Origin: Petrosia ficiformis
Lineage: Eukaryota > Porifera > Demospongiae > Haplosclerida > Petrosiidae
Assembly: GCA_947044365.1 (NCBI GenBank)
Contig: OX345636.1
Coordinates: 53,051,746 to 53,115,745, forward strand
Direction: 5' to 3'
Length of the DNA stretch: 64,000 nucleotides
The stretch's first letter is position 1. Every line of letters starts with the position of its first letter. A program made the position numbers and the translations under genes. The notes beneath the pieces were generated by a model. That model had not been told where the DNA came from, searched no databases, and saw nothing but the letters and a program-made list of their open reading frames with translations. Positions 12,201 to 24,200 of this stretch are shown in pieces.

Positions 12201-15200
12201 TACATCCATCTACATGTATACATCCAACCACCCATCCACGTAGTCTTGCATTATATGTAGATACAACTGCCAGAAACACCAAAACCACAGAAAATTCAAA
12301 ACCTTCTGTGCAAGCAGCGATATTAGAATATCACGGAAGCAGGTGAACTAGCTGTTCGGTTAGCAGTTATCATGTTTGGAACAGAAGTTACGAAAATTAG
12401 TGGATTAGGTGATAATCAAGGAAAGTTGGTCCCCCCGAATGAAGAAAAGATTAGGGAAATTGAGGATATTGTGAAACGTATGTATCGTGGAAAAGGTAAC
12501 ACAGACAAAATATGGAAGGAAAAATGTTGCAACGCAATAGCCAAGAAGTGTCAACGTTTGAGGAATCAAGGACCAAATTAATACATAAAACTAATTCAGT
12601 AATTCATATCATGGTACATCATTTCATAATTTCATAATACCAATTTTCACATTTGCAACAATGACATATTCATAATCTGACAGTATGTATTGTGTCATTC
12701 CAGGAGCCCGAGCACTCAATCAATTATTTCTATATTTATGTTATATGAGAATACAAAGAGGGACATTTCTACCATTTGTGTATCACAACCAGACATCGGA
12801 CAAGTATACAGTAGTGGTGCTAAGTACATGTACAAGTACTCAGTGTAGTTTCCTGATTCTATTCAAGTACATGTACATGTACATGTGGATACATCAAGTA
12901 CATGTACATGTGGATACATCAAGTACATGTACATGTAGATACGTCAAGTACATGTACATGTACATGTAGATACGTCAAGTACATGTACAGTATAATTGTA
13001 GAAGCAATAAACTATGAAAGCAAAATTATTATCTTACATAATTGTACCTTGCACTGTAAAAAAAATTAATGAACTATGGCTGTGTATATACGTAATTTCA
13101 GACATAATTATTTGCACAAATTATTTTGGATAAGAGAGCTGTTTCTCACCAATTTTATTATTGAAACAAATTTGAAAGGTATATAAGAACACAACTACTA
13201 TCCCCTAATATTCGAAGTAAAACTCTCGACAGAAATTCAAAAGTATAACACCTAAAGAAACACATTAACGGCTGACATGTGCCGAACTAATCACATTGGT
13301 ACATTAATTATTTACCACTAAAACTTGCACTACAGAATCCTAAACGTGTCAAGCATAAGTCTTTGCTGTGGGTAGTGTTAAAGTTGTTGCATTGTAATTG
13401 ATAGTCGATCATTGTAATTGATAGTCATATGCATTGAGTGTCAAGCACAAGTCTTTGCTGTGGGTAGTGTTAAAGTTGTTGCATTGTAATTGATAGTCGA
13501 TCATTGTAATTGATAGTCATATGCATTGAGTGTCAAGCATAAGTCTTTGCTGTGGGTAGTGTTAAAGTTGTTGCATTGTAATTGATAGTCGATCATTGTA
13601 ATTGATAGTCATATGCATTGAGTGTCAAGCACAAGTCTTTGCTGTGGGTAGTGTTAAAGTTGTTGCATTGTAATTGATAGTCGATCATTGTAATTGATAG
13701 TCATATGCATTGAGTGTCAAGCATAAGTCTTTGCTGTGGGTAGTGTTAAAGTTGTTGCATTGTAATTGATAGTCGATCATTGTAATTGATAGTCATATGC
13801 ATTGAGTGTCAAGCACAAGTCTTTGCTGTGGGTAGTGTTAAAGTTGTTGCATTGTAATTGATAGTCGATCATTGTAATTGATAGTCATATGCATTGAGTG
13901 TCAAGCATAAGTCTTTGCTGTGGGTAGTGTTAAAGTTGTTGCATTGTAATTGATAGTTGATCATTGTAATTGATAGTCATATGCATTGAGTGTCAAGCAT
14001 AAGTCTTTGCTGTGGGTAGTGTTAAAGTTGTTGCATTGTAATTGATAGTCGATCATTGTAATTGATAGTCATATGCATTGAGTGTCAAGCATAAGTCTTT
14101 GCTGTGGGTAGTGTTCAAGTTGTTGCATTGTAATTGATAGTCGATCATTGTAATTGATAGTCATATGCATTGAGTGTCAAGCATAAGTCTTTGCTGTGGG
14201 TAGTGTTAAAGTTGTTGCATTGTAATTGATAGTCGATCATTGTAATTGATAGTCATATGCATTGAGTGTCAAGCATAAGTCTTTGCTGTGGGAAGTGTTA
14301 AAGTTGTTGCATTGTAATTGATAGTCGATCATTGTAATTGATAGTCATATGCATTGAGTGTCAAGCATAAGTCTTTGCTGTGGGTAGTGTTAAAGTTGTT
14401 GCATTGTAATTGATAGTTGATCATTGTAATTGATAGTCATATGCATTGAGTGTCAAGCACAAGTCTTTGCTGTGGGTAGTGTTAAAGTTGTTGCATTGTA
14501 ATTGATAGTCGATCATTGTAATTGATAGTCATATGCATTGAGTGTCAAGCATAAGTCTTTGCTGTGGGTAGTGTTAAAGTTGTTGCATTGTAATTGATAG
14601 TCGATCATTGTAATTGATAGTCATATGCATTGAGTGTCAAGCATAAGTCTTTGCTGTGGGTAGTGTTAAAGTTGTTGCATTGTAATTGATAGTCGATCAT
14701 TGTAATTGATAGTCATATGCATTGAGTGTCAAGCACAAGTCTTTGCTGTGGGTAGTGTTAAAGTTGTTGCATTGTAATTGATAGTCAATCATTGTAATTG
14801 ATAGTCATATGCATTGAGTGTCAAGCATAAGTCTTTGCTGTGGGTAGTGTTAAAGTTGTTGCATTGTAATTGATAGTCGATCATTGTAATTGATAGTCAT
14901 ATGCATTGAGTGTCAAGCATAAGTCTTTGCTGTGGGTAGTGTTAAAGTTGTTGCATTGTAATTGATAGTCGATCATTGTAATTGATAGTCATATGCATTG
15001 AGTGTCAAGCACAAGTCTTTGCTGTGGGTAGTGTTAAAGTTGTTGCATTGTAATTGATAGTCGATCATTGTAATTGATAGTCATATGCATTGAGTGTCAA
15101 GCACAAGTCTTTGCTGTGGGTAGTGTTAAAGTTGTTGCATTGTAATTGATAGTCGATCATTGTAATTGATAGTCATATGCATTGAGTGTCAAGCATAAGT

Positions 15201-18200
15201 CTTTGCTGTGGGTAGTGTTAAAGTTGTTGCATTGTAATTGATAGTCGATCATTACCTTGGTTGACACTTTTAGGATTCTGTACTGCCAGTTATAGTACTA
15301 CATGTATATACGTATTAGGGCTGCAACGAATATTCGCTCTGTTTGGATATCTGCTCGTTATTTTGGTATTCGGACGTATTTTAGGATCCGGATATTCGTT
15401 TAATGTTTGCACATGTGTAAAAATTAAACGTGTGAAACTATAATTGCAATAAAATGGCAGCGGAGAAGTTTCTTGCTCCGTGTTACTGTCTTTCTACACC
15501 TGTAGATACTGAATGGACAGTTTAAACAACTTTGGCTGTTGTTATAAACATCTATAGCAACTGGTAACAGCAAAATGGTGAGCTAATATTTGATATCACA
15601 CTAGAAACAAGTTATGACAAAATTTCTCTGAAAGCAAGTGAATATCTTAACTAAGAAACTATCCGGATACCAAAAACTACTATTCGTTGCAGCCCTAATA
15701 TGTACATGTATATAGTATAGTTATCTCATAAATAACTATGCAATTTCGGGTGAAAATTACAAGTGCATGTATAATGTGATTGGCTGTAGATCACATGACC
15801 ATCACAATGGTAATTTACACTTTTACATTCTGTTGTTTATATGTTGGTATAGTAGTGATGGGTGCTAATAATAAAATTGAAACGATAAGATATCAAATTT
15901 TTTTTCCATCAAATGTCACGTTTATTGATACTACAATGACTGCACCCATTTTAATTAAATTGCGCAAGACAGAAAATTATAATTGATAACAATATCATAA
16001 TTATCGATATCATAAATTAGTCTCGTCCCAACTTGTTTAGAGCATGGGCAGATGGGGATGAGACTAACCATCAATATTACAATATCAATAAAATTTTGAT
16101 ATACACTGTACATGTACATGTAGGTCATTGTTCGTATTCTTTGTGATTAATTTTGAGCTTTATGGAATGTACATTATTATATCGTTTATCACGCTCTTTT
16201 TTTTGAAAATATGAATAAGACGAATAAGAGAAACATCTGACTAGGTCAATCTCATACACCTGTGTGAACAAGTTAACTGAAACTTGGTATGTACTGTACT
16301 AGTGATCATGAAGACAAACAAGATGAATGAGAGAAACATGATAACACCAAGGACAGTGTTCTCACAAGGTGTTTCAGCAGTTTGTGGTGCATGTGAATAC
16401 CTTTTGCCAAACAAGATATTGATATTTGGCCTATGTATGTTGCCTATGTACATGTACATGTACATGTATGTCTAGCCTTAGCAGCAGCAGGTCTTTATTA
16501 ATTTAACTCAATCCCTAGCATCAACTCTTAGTTCTCTCTTTTGATAGTGAGTGTTAATTGTTAATTCCAACTTGCAGAAACAAATGCATACTAAGGATTA
16601 AATATTATGTGATGTATTCCAAACCTTTGCAACCTTAAATGAAGGTGAAGTGAGATTCTCCATTGTGGATCCCTTGGTAAAGGAACTCATTACTATACGA
16701 CATGTATGATGTAAGTGAGTAATCAGCATTGAATAGGCTGTGAATATAAGTGACTCTAAGATTATATAATTATGTAGTAAAATGTAAACCAACAGCAGTA
16801 CTAATTTCCACATTTCAGGACACATCTTCACCGGATAATGTACCAATGGAGGTAACGTATTCACCGGATAAGGTACCAATGGAGGTAACGTATTCACCGG
16901 ATAATGTACCAATGGAGGTAACGTATTCACCGGATAATGTACCAATGGAGGTAACGTATTCACCAGATAATGTACCAATGGAGGTAACGTATTCACCAGA
17001 TAATGTACCAATGGAGGTAACATATTCACCAGATAATGTAACAATGGAGGTAACGTATTCATCAGATAATGTACCAATGGAGGTAACGTATTCACCAGAT
17101 AATGTACCAATGGAGGTAACATATTCACCAGATAATGTAACAATGGAGGTAAAGTATTCACCAGTGTTATAGTTTTGGTAGTACTCTCTTTCTCTCTCTC
17201 TCTTATTTCTTACTTAGTATCAAATATATAATTAAGATACTACAATTGGCGATGAGAGTGGTTGTTCAGTGGATTCACCATGTCTGTTATCGGTAAACTT
17301 CAAGAGTTTAAACCGGAGACTGAACGTTTCTCAACCTACGCTGAAAGGCTAAAATTATACTTCGATGCTAACGGAGTAAGTGAAGACAGGAAGGTAGCTG
17401 TTTTTCTCACAGTTATCGGTCCTAAAAACTACGCTCTACTAAGCGACTTTTATACTCCAACAAAACCAAGGGATATAGCCTTGGAAGACTTAATCAAAAC
17501 TCCTGCACCTATCGTAATAGCAGAGAGATTCCATTTCCATAAGAGAGACCAACGTGCAGGTGAAAGCATTGCAGATTTTGTTGCTGAACTCAGACGGTTG
17601 GCTACTAATTGCAAATTTGGCACTCATTTGGAAGAAGCCGTGTGAGATCGTTTTGTTTGTGGTTTGAACAATGAAGCCACACAGAAAAGACTGTTGATTG
17701 AAAATGATTTAACCATACATGTACATAAAGCTATTGAGATTGCTACTAACCTTGAAAGTGCTGAAAGGAATACTCATGTAATGAAATCCAGTAAACCTGG
17801 AGTCTCAGTGGAGGCTAATGTAAAGGCTATTAACCCTCAGCCGTGTTATCGTTGTGGGAGGAAAGAACATGCCCCAGCCAACTGTAAGTTTAAAGATGCA
17901 GTATGTCATTCATGTGGAAAGAGAAGCCACATCTCCCCAGTTTGTCGTGGGAGGGAAAGAGATGACACTCGTAAGCAATTCTCAACTTTCAAAACAAGAG
18001 GTAGGAGAAATACTACAAAGTGGGTTAGTACGTCAATTGAAGACAATTTCACATTATTTACCTTTTGTAGTAAATCTACACCCCCAATCCTTATTGACTT
18101 AGAACTGAACAATAGAAACATAGTAATGGAGTTGGACACAGGGGTCCCCCAATCCTTATTGACTTAGAACTGAACAATAGAAACATAGTAATGGAGTTGG

Positions 18201-21200
18201 ACACGGGGGCAGCCATGTCTTTAATCTCAGAGACTACAAAGAAAGAATTATTTCCTACTGTTAACTTGCATCACTCTTAGGTTTTTTTGAAAACATATAC
18301 GTCAGAGAAAATTACTGTGTTAGGTGAGATGGATGTAGATGTTAAGTATGGAGATCAGGAGAACACACTCACACTATTGGTTATTCAAGGACCTGGTCCT
18401 AGTCTTATTGGACGAAACTGGATGTCACATATTCATTTCAACTGGAGTGTTATTAAGCACACTAGAAACTCTGATTATCAAAATGAACTTGAATTACTGT
18501 TAGAGAAGTACAAACCTATTTTTAGTGACACTTTAGGGACAATGAAAAATTTCTCAGCACACTTGGAAAGGACAGAGAATGTAAAACCCAAGTTTTTCAG
18601 ACCACGCCCCGTGCCGTTTGCACTTAAGGAGCATATTGAACAGGAACTGGATAGTCTTGAGTCTGCCAACATTATCACCAAAGTCAAGTTCAGTAATTGG
18701 GCAGCTCCAATAGTGGTAGTACCCAAAAAGGACGGAAAACTTAGGTTATGTGGTGATTACAAAGTTACCTTAAACCTTCTCTAGAGATAGACAAGTACCC
18801 TCTACCCAAGCCAGAGGATCTATTCGCCACTCTTCAGGTGGCAAAGTCTTCTCTAAAATCAGGCTTATCAGCAGATGCAGTTAGACGACTGTAGTAAGGA
18901 GCTAGTTACTGTTAATACTCATCGTGGACTGTATAGATATAATAGACTTCCTTTTGGAGTAGCCTCAGCTCCTGCCTTGTTTTAACGTGCAATGGACACT
19001 GTTTTGCAAGGTATACCAAACGTAATTTGTTATATTGACGACATACTCGTTAGTGGAAAAGATCAGTCACATCACCTCAAGAACCTAGAAGAAGTTCTTA
19101 AAAGATTATTAGAAGAAGGTATTACTGTCAAACGTAGTAAGTGCACATTTTTAAGTAGTCAAAGTTGAATATTTGGCCACATTATTGATTCAAATGGGTT
19201 ACATTCGTCAGCTTGAAGCTATATTAAAAGCACCCATTCCCAGAAATGTACAACAGTTACGTTCCCTACTAATGGTTAGTGAATTATTATAGAAAATGTG
19301 TACCAAATTTGGCTTCGGTTCTTCATCCTTTAAATCAACTTTTGAGGCAGGATGTCAGGTGGAATTGGACCCCTGCATGTAACAAATCACTTAGTATTGT
19401 AAAAAAGAAATTAGTGGATTCAACATTATTAGTGCACTATGACAGTCAATTACCCTTAAGACTGGCAAGTGACGCCTCAGCCTACGGCATTGGTGCTGTT
19501 ATTTCTCATGTTTTTCCAAATGGTACCGAGCAACCAATTGCCTCTGCATCTCGTACACTTACCCCTACAGAGAAAAACTATCCACAAATAGAAAAGGAGG
19601 CATTATCCTTAGTATTCAGTGTTCAAAAATTTCATCAATATTTATATGCACGAAAGTTTGTATTAGTCACTGACCACAAGCCCTTATGTGCTATTTTTAG
19701 GTCCTAAAAAGGGTATCCCTACATTAGCATCCGCTAGACTACAGCGTTGGGCTATTCTTCTATCTGCCTACACATATGACATAGAATATCGCCCTACAAA
19801 ATTACATGGAAATGCTGATGCGATTACCATTACCAACTAATGAAACAGAAAAAGGTGTTTGTTTTGACAGTATTTTTAATTTAAGCCAACTTGAAGCCTT
19901 ACCTATTACAAATGATGCACTAAAGTGCAGAACCCTCACTAAAAAGATGCTACTATGAATGTATGCTTCTCAGCATAAACAATATACAATGAAACAGGGC
20001 GTCATGGGCGTTCCTCATCAACTCAGATTCATATCTCCTCAGAACTGGTGACAAGACTTCATAGATAGCTGAAGAAACACTTGTTACGATGAGGCCCAAG
20101 AAACAAAGCGTCTAAGATACAAAACTTTCTAGAATCTTCGACAAAATGCGTATGCATGCTTGATTACTATAACCTCCGTTTACGTTCGGATTATCTAATA
20201 ACGTTACATAGGCGTGACTGAGTAATAATGGCGACGGGTGAAAAAAGCCTATTTTTCGAATTTACACGACTGTATCTTTTCCATCGAAGAGTTTTCTTGC
20301 AAATCTCTTGAATCTCGCAGTAGACCTAGTGTGCTCTTTCCTTTGCAGTGACCAAGAATCTTCAAAAGTAAGTCGTTGCAAAGATTAGTGGGAACACACA
20401 CACACACAAACCGATTACTATAACCCTCCGCCTACGCGCTCGGGTTAATTAGTTGTTGCATCAGAAAAGGATCCATTGTTATCAAAAGTAGTGACAAATA
20501 TGGTTGGCCAAGTACTGTGCACCACCAACACCTTTCTTTAATCAGAAAACTGGGCAAATGTTTGATGTGGGGAATTAGAGTAGTTATTCCTCAAAAATAT
20601 CAAAGGGAAGTTTTAAACGAACTACATAAGGATCACCCTGGTATATGCCGCATAAAATCCCTTGCGAGAAGCTATTTTTGGTGGCCTGGTTTAGATGCTG
20701 ATATTGAATCATTAACCAAATCTTGTTTACCATGTCTTAGCGTACAGCCATCACCTCCTAAATCACCTTTAAATCCCTGGATTTGGCCTTCAAAGTACAT
20801 TGTTCTTAGGCCGTCAACTTAAAACTGTACTAGACCTTTTAAAACCTAATACTGAAAGAAGAGTATTAGAAAAGCAATCTGCACAGAAAGAGAAATATGA
20901 TCAACACAGTTCTATCAGACCTTTTGAAGTAGGAGATCTAGTAATAGTTAAAACTTATCGTGAAAATCGTGTTACTTGGTTACCAGGTACTATATCTGAG
21001 AAACGAGGTGAAGTTTCATTTATAATTAAAATGTCTGATGGTTATTGTTGAAGATGCCACATTGACCAAATTCGTAAAAGAGAATCCTCACTGGTACTAG
21101 ATGAAAGTATTTTGGAAGATACATCAGAAACTATTGAACATTCAACAGATTTTACTATTGTACCCAATTTGTCTAATTCCAATCGTTCTACTACAGATAA

Positions 21201-24200
21201 CCCATCTAATAATGAATTTTTGAGTTCTGATTCTCAATTCTCAAACGAGAGACTATGAACAAATCTCCAATTTCTACTAGTAATATAGGAAATACTTCAA
21301 ATCCACGAGTCACTGATCATGATAACGTATCAGAATCTCGATATCCTAAAAGAGTTCGTAAACCTCCAGATAGATACTTTTGAACCAACTGAACTTGTAA
21401 TTTTAGTTGGGGAGGAATGTAGTATATTGCATTGTTGAGTTATGTATTCTTAATTAAGATCGTATGGTTTCTTTTGGTTTTTGTGAGCATGCTCAGTAGC
21501 ACATGTCAGATTACCTCATGTTATAGTTTTGGTAGTACTCTCTTTCTCTCTCTCTCTTATTTCTTACTTAGTATCAAATATATAATTCAAGTTAGAAATA
21601 TTAAGATACTACAATAACGTATTCACCAGATAATGTACCAATGGAGGTAACGTATTCACCAGATAATGTACCAATGGAGGTAACGTATTCACCAGATAAT
21701 GTACCAATGGAGGTAACGTATTCACCAGATAATGTAACAATGGAGGTAACGTATTCACCAGATAATGTACCAATGGAGGTAATGTATTCACCAGATAATG
21801 TACCAATGGAGGTAACGTATTCACCAGATAATGTACCAATGGAGGTAACATATTCACCAGATAATGTACAAATGGAAGTAATGTAGATAATATACCAATG
21901 GAAGTAACGTATTCCACTGTAGAACTACATTGTAAGGTAGTTACTGTACTGTATGGTGACATTTTATTGACATACACATGTACATGTATACTGTAGCTAC
22001 ATGTATTTTTAATTCATCTACCCTACCCAGTAAATATACATGTATCTATTTACTCATCTGCCCACACCTACATGTACAATCATCTATACACCTCTCTATA
22101 TACTCATCGATCAGTCCATCCATTATGTACATGTACCTATTCACCTAACTATAGTACGTGTACATGATGTTATCGAAGATGTAGAAAGAAAAAAGAAAGA
22201 AAGACACCTGAGGCAATGGAAAAATGAAAATGAGAGTTGCCTCAGGTGGGATTCGAACCCACGACACTGTACTCCAGACAGATGCTCTACCAACTGAGCT
22301 ACGAAGGCAGCTCAGCTGGCAGGGTCTGAATCAAACATCTCATATGCCAGTAAGAACAGGCTAACTTAATACTAGGCATTAGGTGAAGTGTACATGTATA
22401 TGTACACATTATTCTGCATCCTATAGTAGTCAGATGGGTCGATGGACAATAGATCAATGTAGATGAATGTGTAGGTAAGTGTATAGGTAAGTGTATAGGT
22501 ACTGTACATGTAGGTGATGGATGGATGGATGGATGGATGGATGGATGGATGGAAGTACATGTACATTTGTATATGCAGTATATACATGTATATCACACAC
22601 ACAAACAATCACGTACCAATATTCCAACTAAATTGCGCTAAATTTCTTATTGTAACAATTAATAATATAACCAAATAATGAAATCTCTCTCTGATATCTA
22701 CAATGTATGATAGAAAATGATTTTAATAATTATTGTTACATACATGTACATGATTTGTACTCAATAGCGTTCCATACTGCACAGTACAGACAGTACAGTA
22801 CACATACTTGTACTCAATAGTGTCCCATACTGCACAGTACAGACAGTACAGTACACATACATGTACATGATTTGTACTCAATAGTGTCACATACTGCACA
22901 GTACAGACAGTACAGTACACATACATGTACTCAATAGTGTTCCATACTGCACAGTACAGACAGTACAGTACACATACTTGTACTCAATAGTGTCCCATAC
23001 TGCACAGTACAGACAGTACAGTACACACACATGTACATGATTTGTACTCAATAGTGTCACATACTGCACAGTACAGACAGTACAGTACACATACTTGTAC
23101 TCAATAGTGTCCCATACTGCACAGTACAGACAGTACAGTACACATATATATATGTACATGATTTATACTCAATAGTGTTCCATACTGCACAGTACAGACA
23201 GTACAGTACACATACATGTACTCAATAGTGCTCCATACTGCACAGTACAGACAGTACAGACAGTACAGTACACATACTTGTACTCAATAGTGTTCCATAC
23301 TGCACAGTACAGACAGTACAGTACACATACATGTACATGATTTGTACTCAATAGTGTCACATACTGCACAGTACAGACAGTACAGTACACATACATGTAC
23401 ATCCATAGCGTTCCATACTGCACAATACAGACAGTACAGTACACATATATATATGTACATGATTTATACTCAATAGTGTTCCATACTGCACAGTACAGAC
23501 AGTACAGTACACATACATGTACATGATTTATACTCAATAGTGTTCATACTGCACAGTACAGACAGTACAGTACACATACATGTACATGATTTATACTCAA
23601 TAGTGTCCCATACTGCACAGTACAGACAGTACAGTACACATACATGTACATCCATAGCGTTCCATACTGCACAATACAGACAGTACAGTACACATATATA
23701 TATGTACATGATTTATACTCAATAGTGTTCCATACTGCACAGTACAGACAGTACAGTACACATACATGTACATGATTTATACTCAATAGTGTTCATACTG
23801 CACAGTACAGACAGTACAGTACACATACATGTACATGATTTATACTCAATAGTGTCCCATACTGCACAGTACAGACAGTACAGTACACATACACATGTAG
23901 ACAGTAGCATATAGTAGGCATAGTAGGCTACATGTAGACAATAGGCTACATGTACACAGTAGGCTATACATGTACATTTATACATACATTGTACATACAT
24001 ACATATACATGTGTACATACATACATACACACATACGAAAATTAATGTAAAACAAACTAGGATGATAGAATTATTATTATGACTGGAAATAAGATGTTTA
24101 GATAGTTTACACATTAGCTCACTAATGACTCTTTCTGTACACAGAATCACCATCAAAAAATTGTTTGTTAGGGAGTGGAAAGAATTGATTATGCAATAAC

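Larger units (their letters stand above)
17165..21613 (+). mobile_element. Decayed Ty3/gypsy LTR retrotransposon
   Basis: Order: truncated 5' LTR (17165-17244), PBS-like TGGCGATGAGAGTGG, gag with two CCHC knuckles, protease, reverse transcriptase with YIDDILVSG, RNase H, integrase zinc-binding region, a C-terminal [13 protein letters not shown] motif, a polypurine tract GGGGAGGAA and the 3' LTR (21418-21613). Stops, frameshifts, a 65-bp duplication, a foreign insert and loss of the integrase catalytic core make it non-functional. It lies inside the 33-bp minisatellite, within TAPT1 intron 8, opposite in orientation to TAPT1. Confidence 0.96.
11044..24122. other. TAPT1 intron 8 (exons 8-9), 13 kb
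   Basis: The largest intron. It contains F2 and F1 MITEs, an 18-bp minisatellite, a BEN-like orphan exon, the 92-bp satellite, a foldback remnant, the 33-bp minisatellite with a Ty3/gypsy insertion, SINE 1 and a GTAC-rich array. An open minus-strand frame with a hydrophobic stretch at 16241-16465 is not a TAPT1 exon. Confidence 0.75.

Noticed and set aside
13348..15253. CRISPR array (regular 92-bp spacing)
   Set aside because: Units are tandem and nearly identical throughout, with no unique spacers; the genome is eukaryotic.
16241..16465. Minus-strand frame with a hydrophobic stretch ([17 protein letters not shown])
   Set aside because: Does not match TAPT1, has no convincing splice sites, and begins in TACATG repeats.
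16598..17161. Minus-strand frame of 187 codons with [11 protein letters not shown] repeats
   Set aside because: Antisense of the 33-bp minisatellite; the + frame is equally open and neither is proven coding.
22239..22308. tRNA-Ser gene on the minus strand
   Set aside because: No long variable arm, an acceptor mismatch, and the same head occurs three times with a shared 3' body and CTTT tail, so it is a SINE.
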